Notes: generated from the letters alone by a model not told the origin. A stretch of DNA of 39,138 nucleotides from Actinomycetota bacterium (GCA_009377815.1 WHTI01000014.1:1-39138); one strand, 5' to 3'; positions 1-8,097 are shown, numbered from the stretch's first letter. Translations and numbers: made by a program.

Positions 1-141
1 AAGGCCGCCTAATGAAGCTTCACTGCCCGAATAACGATTGCCGCCACGCGTGGTGGTGGAAGCAGCGCACGAGCGCCACGGCTTACAGCGAATGTCCGTT
101 GTGTGGCTCACTGAGCCTCAACCCCGCTGTCGCCCCGCCCC
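1..141. repeat. Terminal direct repeat, left copy (identical to 38998-39138)
   Basis: aaggccgcctaatgaagcttcactgcccg...cgccccgcccc is identical at both ends of the window. Confidence 0.97.
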
Positions 142-380
142 CATTTCGTCAGCTTGGGCCGCGGCGGGTGATACCTGAGTCGGCGTGTCGGTCGTGGTGC
201 AACACGCATCACTGTCAGGCCTGCGGCGAGCGGTTAGACATCCTGACGGATGCGCCCTGTACCGATGACGAGACGGGCAGTAGATGCCTCACTGGATGCG
301 CTGATGAGCGCGAGGGGGGGCCGCTGGCACGGCGCCGCCTGGCGCTGGTTCGAGAGGAGGTGTCGCTGCCATCCGACTAA
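12..380 (+). CDS. Small Cys-rich (zinc-ribbon-like) early protein
   Basis: CPNNDC...CPLC and CNTHHCQACGE Cys pairs. The start overlaps the previous gene across the circular junction (taATG). Confidence 0.65.
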   Translation: MKLHCPNNDCRHAWWWKQRTSATAYSECPLCGSLSLNPAVAPPPFRQLGPRRVIPESACRSWCNTHHCQACGERLDILTDAPCTDDETGSRCLTGCADEREGGPLARRRLALVREEVSLPSD

Positions 381-409
381 CCGCGCTCTCGGCCGTGGCG
401 GATGGGCCG

Positions 410-793
410 ATGACCGCCAGACGACGACAAGAGAAACGCCCCTCCCAGCAGGAACTGAGAGAGGCGCGAAAGACAGGTACAGAGATGATTTTAGCACAGA
501 CGACGAATCTAGACGAGCAAGCGCAGCTCACGAGGCTCGACGAGCAGATGGAGCGCATGCCCCAGCCGTGCCCGTATTGCCAGGCCCCGATGATCCGCCA
601 GATCGCCCTCCAGGCGTCCAGCCTCGGGCTGGGTGGCGTGGTGACGGTGTGCAGCGGGCGCTTGGATGCGCCACTGGTGCCCGTGGAGCTCTACGGGGTG
701 CCGCTGGTCTACCCGTGTGGCGCGCTCACGGCGCTCGGTGAGGACTGGGCGGCGAAGCGCTACGGCGATGACGAGAGCGAGGCGGCGGCATGA
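410..793 (+). CDS. Small early protein with CPYC motif
   Basis: ORF 395-793 (GTG start, or ATG at 410). The stop overlaps the next ATG. Confidence 0.65.
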   Translation: MTARRRQEKRPSQQELREARKTGTEMILAQTTNLDEQAQLTRLDEQMERMPQPCPYCQAPMIRQIALQASSLGLGGVVTVCSGRLDAPLVPVELYGVPLVYPCGALTALGEDWAAKRYGDDESEAAA

Positions 794-1146
794 CCCCCCT
801 CGGCAACACCGGCGTCGGGCTGCCGACGAACCCGCCGAGCGTTGGCCGCGTGCTGCTCCAGTGCGAAGACCGCGGGCCGGGCCTGTATCTGACCGGGAAA
901 GGCGTGACGCTCGGGCCGCAGGAAGTCGCGGCGTTGTTTCAAGCGCTGGTGACGAACGGAACCGATCAGGATCACCCAGTCTTTGACGCGTTGGTGCAGC
1001 ACGGAGCACTGAAAGAGGGCGTCTGCATCCACGCGCATGACCGGATCGATGCTGAGGATGCCGCCGTTGGGCCTGATGGCTTCCGGTGCCCAACGTGTTA
1101 CAGCGAGATGGAGATGCTGGACCCGGAGGATTTTCGTGATGTCTGA
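790..1146 (+). CDS. Small early protein with C-terminal CPTC
   Basis: ATGA overlap with the upstream stop. Its own stop is overlapped by the next start (ATGTCTGA). Confidence 0.65.
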   Translation: MTPLGNTGVGLPTNPPSVGRVLLQCEDRGPGLYLTGKGVTLGPQEVAALFQALVTNGTDQDHPVFDALVQHGALKEGVCIHAHDRIDAEDAAVGPDGFRCPTCYSEMEMLDPEDFRDV

Positions 1147-1405
1147 GCGAGGCCCTGCTACTTACCGCGAGGCCCGGACCGACTGTAGTGAGTGCGGCCG
1201 GCGGGTGGAGCTTGGTCGAGAGAGCATCGTCCTCACCAACGGCGGCTGGCGGTGCACCGAGTGCCAGCGAGTTGCCGAGCGGTTGCGCGACGCCGCGCCT
1301 GAGCTCTACGAGGCCTGTTTACAAAGCCTTCGCCAGCCGCTTGCGCGGAGCACGCGTGATCAGCTGATGGCTGCGATCACGAAGGCAGAGGGAGGGCAGT
1401 CATGA
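1139..1405 (+). CDS. Zinc-ribbon protein (copy A of a duplicated pair)
   Basis: MSERGPATYREARTDCSECGRRVELGRESIVLTNGGWRCTECQ...; similar to 1506-1799. Confidence 0.7.
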   Translation: MSERGPATYREARTDCSECGRRVELGRESIVLTNGGWRCTECQRVAERLRDAAPELYEACLQSLRQPLARSTRDQLMAAITKAEGGQS

Positions 1406-1509
1406 CGCGCCACATGGCTCTCCCCGCCGACGACTACGAGTGGCTCGTCTACGGGTCGCACGAGAAGCGCTGGCCGCTGTTCGCGCGGGTTGAAGGGCGC
1501 ACGCCATGA
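1402..1509 (+). CDS. 35-aa protein MTRHMALPADDYEWLVYGSHEKRWPLFARVEGRTP (copy A of a duplicated pair)
   Basis: Below the ORF-track length cutoff. ATGA overlaps on both sides. Similar to 1796-1984. Confidence 0.6.
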   Translation: MTRHMALPADDYEWLVYGSHEKRWPLFARVEGRTP

Positions 1510-1799
1510 CCGCACAAAGAGTCGCTTCCGGCAACGGCCTATCAACATTTGCCTGCAATCGTTGCGGGAAGCTGGTGGCTATTGGTCTGGATGACTACGT
1601 AGTGAGCAGCGATGGTTGGTACTGCGCGGTGTGCCGATGTGCCATCGACCGGATGTCCGACGCCGTACCTGCTCTGCTGAGGGCAGCGAAGCTCGCACTC
1701 AAGGTGTGGGAACCAGTCCTCACGGACAACCACCTGCACATCATGGCCGTGGAAAATCTCAAGAGCGCGGTCGCTAAGGCGGAAGGACGGGAGCCATGA
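1506..1799 (+). CDS. Zinc-ribbon protein (copy B)
   Basis: CNRCGK...SSDGWYCAVC...KSAVAKAEGREP aligns with 1139-1405. Confidence 0.7.
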   Translation: MTAQRVASGNGLSTFACNRCGKLVAIGLDDYVVSSDGWYCAVCRCAIDRMSDAVPALLRAAKLALKVWEPVLTDNHLHIMAVENLKSAVAKAEGREP

Positions 1800-1984
1800 G
1801 CACCCGCCGATCCATGGCCCTCCCCGCCGACGATTACGAACGCATCGTTTTTGGTGACCGCGAGGAAAAGTGGCCAATCTGGGCGCGGGTACTGGTGCTC
1901 TCGCTCTGCGTCATTGTTGGAGCGGCGTGCTGGGTCGTTGGGTATTACGCCCTGTACCTGCTTCACGGAGCGATCAGGCCATGA
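1796..1984 (+). CDS. Small membrane protein (copy B of MALPADDYE family, with a TM segment)
   Basis: MALPADDYERIVFGDREEKWPIWARV followed by hydrophobic LVLSLCVIVGAACWVVGYYALYLL. Confidence 0.65.
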   Translation: MSTRRSMALPADDYERIVFGDREEKWPIWARVLVLSLCVIVGAACWVVGYYALYLLHGAIRP

Positions 1985-2340
1985 TTGCGCTGATCGTCGC
2001 GCCGCCGCTCCCGCCTGCACAGGCCATCGACGTGCTCCAGCGTGCGCGGGCCAGGATTGAGGACCCGGCGCGTTGGACGACGTGCTACCTGGCGCGTGAT
2101 GCGCAAGGAGAGCACTGCGCGCCTCAAAGTAAGGAGGCCGTCTCATGGTGCGCGCTCGGGGCGCTGCAGACAGAACTTCGCACACTCGGCGAGCGTTACG
2201 ACGAAATTCCCCGCATCTGGCGCCTGCTCCAGCCGTCGGAGCGGTTTCGAAGCACAACACAGGTCAACGATCACGAGGGCCACGCGGCGGTTTTACAGCT
2301 CTACGCCGATGCCATCGCGTACTGGGAGCGGGCGTCGTGA
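1981..2340 (+). CDS. Hypothetical protein (DUF6197-like CxxGAL pattern)
   Basis: ATG at 1981 overlaps the upstream stop. Contains WCALGAL and VNDHEG motifs. Confidence 0.65.
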   Translation: MIALIVAPPLPPAQAIDVLQRARARIEDPARWTTCYLARDAQGEHCAPQSKEAVSWCALGALQTELRTLGERYDEIPRIWRLLQPSERFRSTTQVNDHEGHAAVLQLYADAIAYWERAS

Positions 2341-2522
2341 CCGACAACCAGATGCTCACTACCGAGCAAGTCGCGGAGATCAGGGCGCACCTGAACAACG
2401 CACCCGAGGACGCCACGGTTATCGCGTTTGCTCGCCCCGATGCGTTCGCCCTCTGCGCCACCGTGGAGGCGCAGAGGCGAGAGAACGAGGAGCTACGGCG
2501 CAAGCTGGAGACCCGGCAGTGA
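2337..2522 (+). CDS. Small protein MTDNQMLTTEQV family (copy 1)
   Basis: GTG start. Shares 35 identical nt with 3279-3313. Confidence 0.65.
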   Translation: MTDNQMLTTEQVAEIRAHLNNAPEDATVIAFARPDAFALCATVEAQRRENEELRRKLETRQ

Positions 2523-2893
2523 GGACGGCGATCCTGGCGTTCCTCATCCTGGCCGCCACTGTGACCCCAGTGCAAGCGTCGCCAGCCGTGGAACAGGTGA
2601 TCGTGGAGCGGGCCGAGGCGCATGGCGTCTCGCCGTGGGCTCTTAGGCAAACGCTCGGCTGTGAGACTGGCTGGACCTGGAATCGATGGGCGGTAGGGGC
2701 GAGTGGTGAGCTAGGAATAGCCCAGCTTCATCCCTACGGGCTTCTGCCGACCTTCTTTGCCTACGGCTATAGCGATCCCTACAGCGTCTGGCAGGCCGTG
2801 GACTTCACCGCAGTCATGTTCGCCCAAGGAATGGCCACTCATTGGAGCTGTTACTGGACCAGGGTACTCGGGAGCGTTCCGCCGTGGTGGTAG
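2519..2893 (+). CDS. Secreted SLT-type lytic transglycosylase-like protein
   Basis: N-terminal signal peptide (VRTAILAFLILAATVTPVQASP), then LRQTLGCETGWTWNRWAVGASGELGIAQLHP, which resembles the Glu...GxxQ arrangement of SLT domains. Confidence 0.65.
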   Translation: MRTAILAFLILAATVTPVQASPAVEQVIVERAEAHGVSPWALRQTLGCETGWTWNRWAVGASGELGIAQLHPYGLLPTFFAYGYSDPYSVWQAVDFTAVMFAQGMATHWSCYWTRVLGSVPPWW

Positions 2894-2952
2894 TGAAACC
2901 CATTTCAGAAAGATTCTGGATCAACCGCCTAGGACCACGGAGGGCGTGACGA

Positions 2953-3282
2953 ATGTACGCGATAGCGAAGCGATTCACGGCTGAGGAAAGGCGGACAGCT
3001 TTCGAGCTGTGGAGCGCGGGAGATGAAAACGTCTGTCCCATAGGTGCGCTGCTCCGTGCGCGATTCCACAATCAGGACTATTCCCATCCGATTCCCGAGG
3101 AAGTCGCAGCGGTGCTCGCACCGTATGACGCCAATAACGATGACTCCTTCCAAGTGTGGATGAGTGTGGATGCTGAGGCTACCCGGTTTATCAAGGACTA
3201 TGAAATCGGTCGAATGGGAAGGCTTTTGACAGCCCTTGGGCTCCGAGAGACAGACACCGAAGCCCGGGAGCTGAATCCGTGA
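2953..3282 (+). CDS. Hypothetical protein
   Basis: ATG ORF. CPIGALL motif. The stop overlaps the next GTG start. Confidence 0.6.
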   Translation: MYAIAKRFTAEERRTAFELWSAGDENVCPIGALLRARFHNQDYSHPIPEEVAAVLAPYDANNDDSFQVWMSVDAEATRFIKDYEIGRMGRLLTALGLRETDTEARELNP

Positions 3283-3497
3283 CCGACAACCAGATGCTCA
3301 CTACCGAGCAAGTTCACGAGATCAGGGAGCATGCCAGGAACGCCACCAAGCCGTCCAAGGGCCAGGTGGCGGGCCAGAGCATCACGCTCCTTGGAATAGC
3401 AATGTCCAACGTGCCCGCGTTATGCACGACTGTAGAGCTGCTTCGCCAAGAACTAGATGAATTGAAAGCGCTCATCCGGGAGCTGCAGGCCGAGTGA
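3279..3497 (+). CDS. Small protein MTDNQMLTTEQV family (copy 2)
   Basis: Paralogue of 2337-2522. Coiled-coil-like C-terminus. Confidence 0.65.
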   Translation: MTDNQMLTTEQVHEIREHARNATKPSKGQVAGQSITLLGIAMSNVPALCTTVELLRQELDELKALIRELQAE

Positions 3498-3694
3498 TGG
3501 GGAGCGAGGGCGCTCCGATGGACACCGCGCTGACCCTGGAAGAGCAGGCCGCGATGGCGCGGCTGGACCGGGCTCGTGAGCATGCGGCGCGGGAGATGGA
3601 GCGCTACTGGGCCGAGTGGAGTTTTCGGCGCGACTACCAGCAGCGCTACACGCCGCTTGGTGAGCGCGGTAGCAGCGTGAGGAGGGTGGCGTGA
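3494..3694 (+). CDS. Hypothetical small protein
   Basis: ATGA overlap. Helical charged composition. Confidence 0.5.
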   Translation: MMGSEGAPMDTALTLEEQAAMARLDRAREHAAREMERYWAEWSFRRDYQQRYTPLGERGSSVRRVA

Positions 3695-3733
3695 TGGGGT
3701 GTCACTGGGCTGTGAGTAGCGCGTGATGCGGTT

Positions 3734-4939
3734 GTGAGTCGGATTGATGATGTCGTTTCGGAGAATGCTGCTGTGATGGATTCGTATCGCGCACTTGATA
3801 AGGAATCTGATCTTGACACGCTTGCCGAGGAGATCAGGGGATTGGAAGCGGACGCGCTCGGCCATGCGCAACAGGCCATCGCCTTGAAGGTTCAGATTGG
3901 TGAGCGCTTGCTAGCCGCCAAAGAGCAATTGAAGCACGGCGAGTTCCTTGTCTGGCTCGGAACCAAATGCGGCTATAACCAGCGGCACGCTTACAAGCTC
4001 ATGCACCTAGCGAGAAACTTGCCACGCGTGGCAAGTTTGCCACCAGACACGAGTCTGCGCGGCGCTCTTGAAGCCATCAGTGAAGAGCTGCATCAAGAGC
4101 AGCGGAAGGCGCGAGATGAGGAGCGCGCATCAGCGCCCATCCCAGCTGTGGAGCTACCGTCGTCGGTAGACATTGAGGTTGCGGACGCGGCCGATCTTCC
4201 GCTCTCCGATGGCGAGGTCGATTTAATCGTCACCAGCCCGCCTTACGGATTGGGCATCGACTACCAGGATAGCGACGACGACGAAGGCTACGGTGTCTAC
4301 ATGGAGCATGTGCAAGCGTGGTGCGCGGAGCTCTATCGCGTCGCGGCGCAGCAGGGGCGCATCTGTCTGAACGTGCCCCTCGACGTGACGCGCGGTGGAA
4401 CCAAGCCGTTCTACGCGGACTGGCTGGAGCGGCTGCGGGTCGCGGGCTGGCAGTACCGCTGCACCATCGTGTGGAACGAGGGGAACATCAACAAGAGCAT
4501 CGCGCGAGGAAGCGTCGATTCCCCTGCCTCACCGCACGTGATCGCGCCGGTGGAAGTGATCCTGGTGATGCATAAGGGTGAATGGAATCTTCGCAGGAAC
4601 GGCCCGCATGACCTGGAGCATGGGGATTGGCTCGACTGGACGAATGGGCTCTGGACGTTTGGCGGCGCCTATCGGAGCGACCATCCGGCGCCTTTTCCGG
4701 AAGAGCTTCCACGGCGCTGTATTGCGCTCTTCAGCTTTCGCGGCGATACGGTGATCGACCCCTTTCTGGGATCGGGAACAACAGCGGTTGTCGCTGGGCG
4801 GATGGGGCGGCGAACGCTTGGCTTTGACCACTCGCCGCGATACATCGCACTGGCGCGAGCACGACTGGCGGAAGGAGAAGGGAATCATGCAACTGAAGAT
4901 CGACGACTTGCAGCCGTGGGCGAGAAAAGCTCTCGATGA
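3734..4939 (+). CDS. DNA methyltransferase (beta-class type, TSPPY) with N-terminal DUF3102-like domain
   Basis: TSPPYG (motif IV), DPFLGSGTT (motif I). N-terminus AQQAIALKVQIGERLLAAKEQLKHGEFLVWLGTKCGYNQRHAYKLMHLARN resembles DUF3102. Confidence 0.88.
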   Translation: MSRIDDVVSENAAVMDSYRALDKESDLDTLAEEIRGLEADALGHAQQAIALKVQIGERLLAAKEQLKHGEFLVWLGTKCGYNQRHAYKLMHLARNLPRVASLPPDTSLRGALEAISEELHQEQRKARDEERASAPIPAVELPSSVDIEVADAADLPLSDGEVDLIVTSPPYGLGIDYQDSDDDEGYGVYMEHVQAWCAELYRVAAQQGRICLNVPLDVTRGGTKPFYADWLERLRVAGWQYRCTIVWNEGNINKSIARGSVDSPASPHVIAPVEVILVMHKGEWNLRRNGPHDLEHGDWLDWTNGLWTFGGAYRSDHPAPFPEELPRRCIALFSFRGDTVIDPFLGSGTTAVVAGRMGRRTLGFDHSPRYIALARARLAEGEGNHATEDRRLAAVGEKSSR

Positions 4940-5069
4940 AGCCTACAGGTCATCAGAACGACGTGGCGGAAGAGCCAGTCGTGAGGATTTCAGCGAGGGC
5001 TTCATTGCCGCCCTTGTCTGGGCCCGGTCCTGGTCCTCGTTCAGACCTGAGAGCAGGCCAGGACCGTAA
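4887..5069 (+). CDS. Hypothetical 60-aa protein
   Basis: MQLKIDDLQPWARKALDEAYRSSERRGGRASREDFSEGF...; RBS-like gaaggagaaggg. Overlaps the MTase end out of frame. Confidence 0.55.
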   Translation: MQLKIDDLQPWARKALDEAYRSSERRGGRASREDFSEGFIAALVWARSWSSFRPESRPGP

Positions 5070-5183
5070 ACGCGTGACGCGGAGAGGGGGTGGTGCGCTG
5101 ACCGTGACCGACTGATTGACTTATCCGCCGACTACCTCGCCCTGCGCGCGGCGATCCAGGAGCGCGCCAGAGAGGAAGCTGAG

Positions 5184-5888
5184 ATGACCATTCTCAGGAA
5201 AGCAACAGATCAACAGCAGAGTGAATGGATTCCCGTACCAGAGGGGCTCTGGCGGTGGAGGACTGGAAAGCCTACCGTTCTGCGTTCCCAAATCTACGAC
5301 AACTACCAGGTCCGTTTCCCCCTCACGCTTACGGAAGCAGAGAAGGAGCGCCTGAAAGAAGAAGCGGGCGATCCGCCCGAGGGTGTCAACCAGTCCTGGA
5401 GAACGATGTACTCGGCTGGGCTGAGCCTGGGCTACGTCCAGCGCAGCGGGGAATACAAGAGTACCAAGCTCGTGGACTTCCTGGCCGCCTGTTTCGGTTC
5501 CACAAACAGCAAGAAGCTCCGCTCGTGGATCGCTGACGGTGGAGGCCCCGACCTCTCCGACGACCTGACGGAAGACCAGGAAGTCGAAGAGATCGAGGAC
5601 TGGCTGAGCTGGGTCGAGGACCTTGAGGTGTACGGCACGGTGCGCCATGAGGCGGACAAGAAGCAGGCCGGTGTGACGTGGTCCCGCTTCTCAGGCCCCT
5701 TACCTGTCGGCTCGATTCCAGGACAGCCGGACAAAGAGTACCAGGGGCTCGCGAAAGGAAAGCTCCAGGCCATGATGGCTGAGGACGTGGCTCCTGAAGA
5801 AGCCAAGCCCGAGAAGCCGAAGGCGGACATCGATGCGTACGACGCGATGTTCGAGTCCCCCAGTGACGAGGAGAAGGTGCCCGCGTAG
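5184..5888 (+). CDS. Hypothetical protein upstream of primase (possible ssDNA-binding or replication accessory)
   Basis: 234-aa ORF with an acidic C-terminus (DAYDAMFESPSDEEKVPA) reminiscent of SSB-like tails. The function is inference from position and tail. Confidence 0.6.
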   Translation: MTILRKATDQQQSEWIPVPEGLWRWRTGKPTVLRSQIYDNYQVRFPLTLTEAEKERLKEEAGDPPEGVNQSWRTMYSAGLSLGYVQRSGEYKSTKLVDFLAACFGSTNSKKLRSWIADGGGPDLSDDLTEDQEVEEIEDWLSWVEDLEVYGTVRHEADKKQAGVTWSRFSGPLPVGSIPGQPDKEYQGLAKGKLQAMMAEDVAPEEAKPEKPKADIDAYDAMFESPSDEEKVPA

Positions 5889-5894
5889 GCGGGC

Positions 5895-5954
5895 AGCGCT
5901 GGCCCGGTGGCAGTTCTCTATGAGACTCCAGGCTCGACTCCTGGCAGCGCTCCA
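5895..5954 (+). other. 60-nt tRNA-like cloverleaf ending in CCA
   Basis: 7-bp acceptor AGCGCTG/CAGCGCT; 3-bp GCC/GGC arm; AG(t)TCTC-TAT-GAGACT arm; 5-bp CCAGG-CTCGACT-CCTGG T-like arm; then CCA at 5952-5954. Confidence 0.4.
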
Positions 5955-5966
5955 GTAGAGAGGCGC

Positions 5967-8075
5967 ATGAGCCGCGAAGAGCCGCTGTATCGCGTTCTAG
6001 GACTCCTGGAGGGTGTGAAGAAGAGCGGCTCGGGCTTCAAGGCTCGGTGTCCTGGCCCACTCCATAAGCACGCTGACAAGGACCCCAGCCTATCGGTGTC
6101 CACAGGCTACGACGGCCGAGTGCTGCTCAAATGCTTCGTGGGTTGCACGGCCGAAGACATCTTGTCCGCGCTCGGGCTGAGCTACGGGGACTTGTTCGAG
6201 CGATCAGCGACGGGACTTCCGATTCGCCGCTTTCGTGCAATGGACAGCAACGGCTCGGTCGTGGCTGAGCACGTTCGGGAAGATCAACCGGACGGTGACA
6301 AGCATATGTGGTGGGAGAAGAACGGCAAGAAGAGTCTTGACGGCACTCCTCTCAACACGCTTCCCCTCTATCGCGTACCCGAGGTGTACTTATCTGATCC
6401 GAGCGTGCCGGTGGTGGTGTGCGAGGGAGAAAAGGCCGCAGAAGCACTCGCGGAACTCGGGGTGTTGGCTGTGAGCCCGATGACGGGCTCGCAAGGCAAT
6501 CCGTCCGATGACGTACTGGAGCCGTTGCAGGGACGTGAGGTATGGCTGTGGCCGGATAACGACGATCCGGGCCGGAAGTTCATGGCGGGGATCGCTCAAC
6601 GCATCTATCCCACGCCCAAATGGATTGTCTGGCCCGAGGCGCCTCTCAAAGGGGATGGCGCCGATTACGTCACGGCTGGGGGGACGTGTGAGGGGATACA
6701 TGCTCTTGTAGAAAGCTGCCCCGTCGTCTCGTCGATAGAGGACTCTCCGCGAGAGGAAGAGATCGAGGCGTTTCCGCTTGAAACACTTCCTCGCGTGCTC
6801 TGGCGCTACGTGGAAGAGAGCTCACGGGCGCTGGTGGCACCGCCTGATCTGGTAGCTGTTCCGCTCCTGACGCTAGCGGGCGCGGTGATTGGCAATGCCC
6901 GCCAGGTAGAGGTGAAGCGAGGATGGCGGGAAGGGCCCAATCTTTACTCGGCGGTGATTACGGCCCCGGGCGGCAAGAAGACTCCCAGTGGAGCAGCTGC
7001 CAAGCGGCCAATCTACCGCGTCCAGGACCGGCTGAAGCGCGAGCACGATGACGCCATGCTGCGCTACCGAGAAGAGATGGCCGAGTGGGAGGCGCTCTCG
7101 AAAGTCGGCCGAGCGGGCCAGCATCCACCGGAGCCGCCCAAGTTCGGCCACGTGGTCACGACGGACGCAACGACAGAGGCGATTGCCTCCATGCTCCAGC
7201 ACTGCAAGGGACTGGTCCTGGAACGAGACGAGCTGGCCGGCTGGACGCGTTCGATGGATCAGTACCGCGGGGGGAAGGGGGCAGATCGTCAGCACTTCCT
7301 CAGCATGTGGAGCCGGGGCGCGCTCAAAGTAGATCGGAAAGGAGCACCCCCGATTTTCGTTCCCCATCCCTGCTTGAGCGTGACGGGCGGCATTCAGCCC
7401 GACATGCTCTCCGAGCTGATCGACAGCAGCGGTCGAGAGGACGGATTCATTGACCGCATTCTCCTGTCCTACCCGGAAGAGGTGGCCGACCACTGGACCG
7501 AGGATGAGGTGAGCTTTGAATCTCTCACGGAAGTGGAGGCACTGTTCGAAACGCTGTTCAGCCTTCCGAACGAAACGGGCGGCGAGGGAGGCACGGTTCT
7601 ACTCTCGCAAGAAGCGAAGGCCCTCTGGCGAGAGTGGTATGAGGCCAACGCCGATGAGCAGCAGGCGTGGGACTTCCCGTCGCATCTGCGGGGCGTCTGG
7701 GCCAAGATGCCGAGCCAGCTCCTCCGGATCGCGCTCATTCTGCACGTGACGACGTACCCGGATGCGCTCTTGATGCCCCCGGACATCCTCGCGGCAGCCA
7801 TCAAGCTCGTCAGCTACTTCAAGAGCCACGCACAGCGTGTCTATGACTGCTTGGGCACCGTTCGGCATGACAAGGGCACGCGCATTCTCGGGGCGGCGAA
7901 GGCAAATGGGGGCCGCGTGTCCATGTGGGATCTCATGGACAACGTATTTCAGCGCAATGAGAAATCTGCAGACATCCGTGCGGAGCTCAACCGGCTGGTA
8001 GAGAGGGGCCTCATGAAGCCCGAGAAGGTGGCCGAGACGGGCGGACGCCCGAGGGAGGATTGGGTCCTTGTCTAA
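5967..8075 (+). CDS. Primase-helicase-like replication protein (CHC2-like zinc region, Toprim, DUF3987-like)
   Basis: KARCPGPLHKHADKDPSLSVS...CFVGCTAEDIL; Toprim-like VVVCEGEKAAEAL...WLWPDNDDPG; ATPase-like C-terminal half. ATG at 5967 has GAGAGG upstream and is preferred over GTG 5907. Confidence 0.85.
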   Translation: MSREEPLYRVLGLLEGVKKSGSGFKARCPGPLHKHADKDPSLSVSTGYDGRVLLKCFVGCTAEDILSALGLSYGDLFERSATGLPIRRFRAMDSNGSVVAEHVREDQPDGDKHMWWEKNGKKSLDGTPLNTLPLYRVPEVYLSDPSVPVVVCEGEKAAEALAELGVLAVSPMTGSQGNPSDDVLEPLQGREVWLWPDNDDPGRKFMAGIAQRIYPTPKWIVWPEAPLKGDGADYVTAGGTCEGIHALVESCPVVSSIEDSPREEEIEAFPLETLPRVLWRYVEESSRALVAPPDLVAVPLLTLAGAVIGNARQVEVKRGWREGPNLYSAVITAPGGKKTPSGAAAKRPIYRVQDRLKREHDDAMLRYREEMAEWEALSKVGRAGQHPPEPPKFGHVVTTDATTEAIASMLQHCKGLVLERDELAGWTRSMDQYRGGKGADRQHFLSMWSRGALKVDRKGAPPIFVPHPCLSVTGGIQPDMLSELIDSSGREDGFIDRILLSYPEEVADHWTEDEVSFESLTEVEALFETLFSLPNETGGEGGTVLLSQEAKALWREWYEANADEQQAWDFPSHLRGVWAKMPSQLLRIALILHVTTYPDALLMPPDILAAAIKLVSYFKSHAQRVYDCLGTVRHDKGTRILGAAKANGGRVSMWDLMDNVFQRNEKSADIRAELNRLVERGLMKPEKVAETGGRPREDWVLV

Positions 8076-8097
8076 GGGGACTTACCTCGTTACTTCG

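Noticed and set aside
2042-2518. Upstream extension of the ORF 2042-2893
   Set aside because: It overlaps two coupled genes. The signal peptide starts at GTG 2519, so the N-terminal extension is not real.
5895-5954. A functional standard tRNA gene
   Set aside because: Only 60 nt, 3-bp D-like arm, 3-nt middle loop and no discriminator base. Kept only as a tRNA-like element.
5907-5966. N-terminal extension of the primase from GTG 5907
   Set aside because: No RBS at 5907. ATG 5967 has GAGAGG upstream, and the extension (AVLYETPGSTPGSAPVERR) reads through the cloverleaf sequence.
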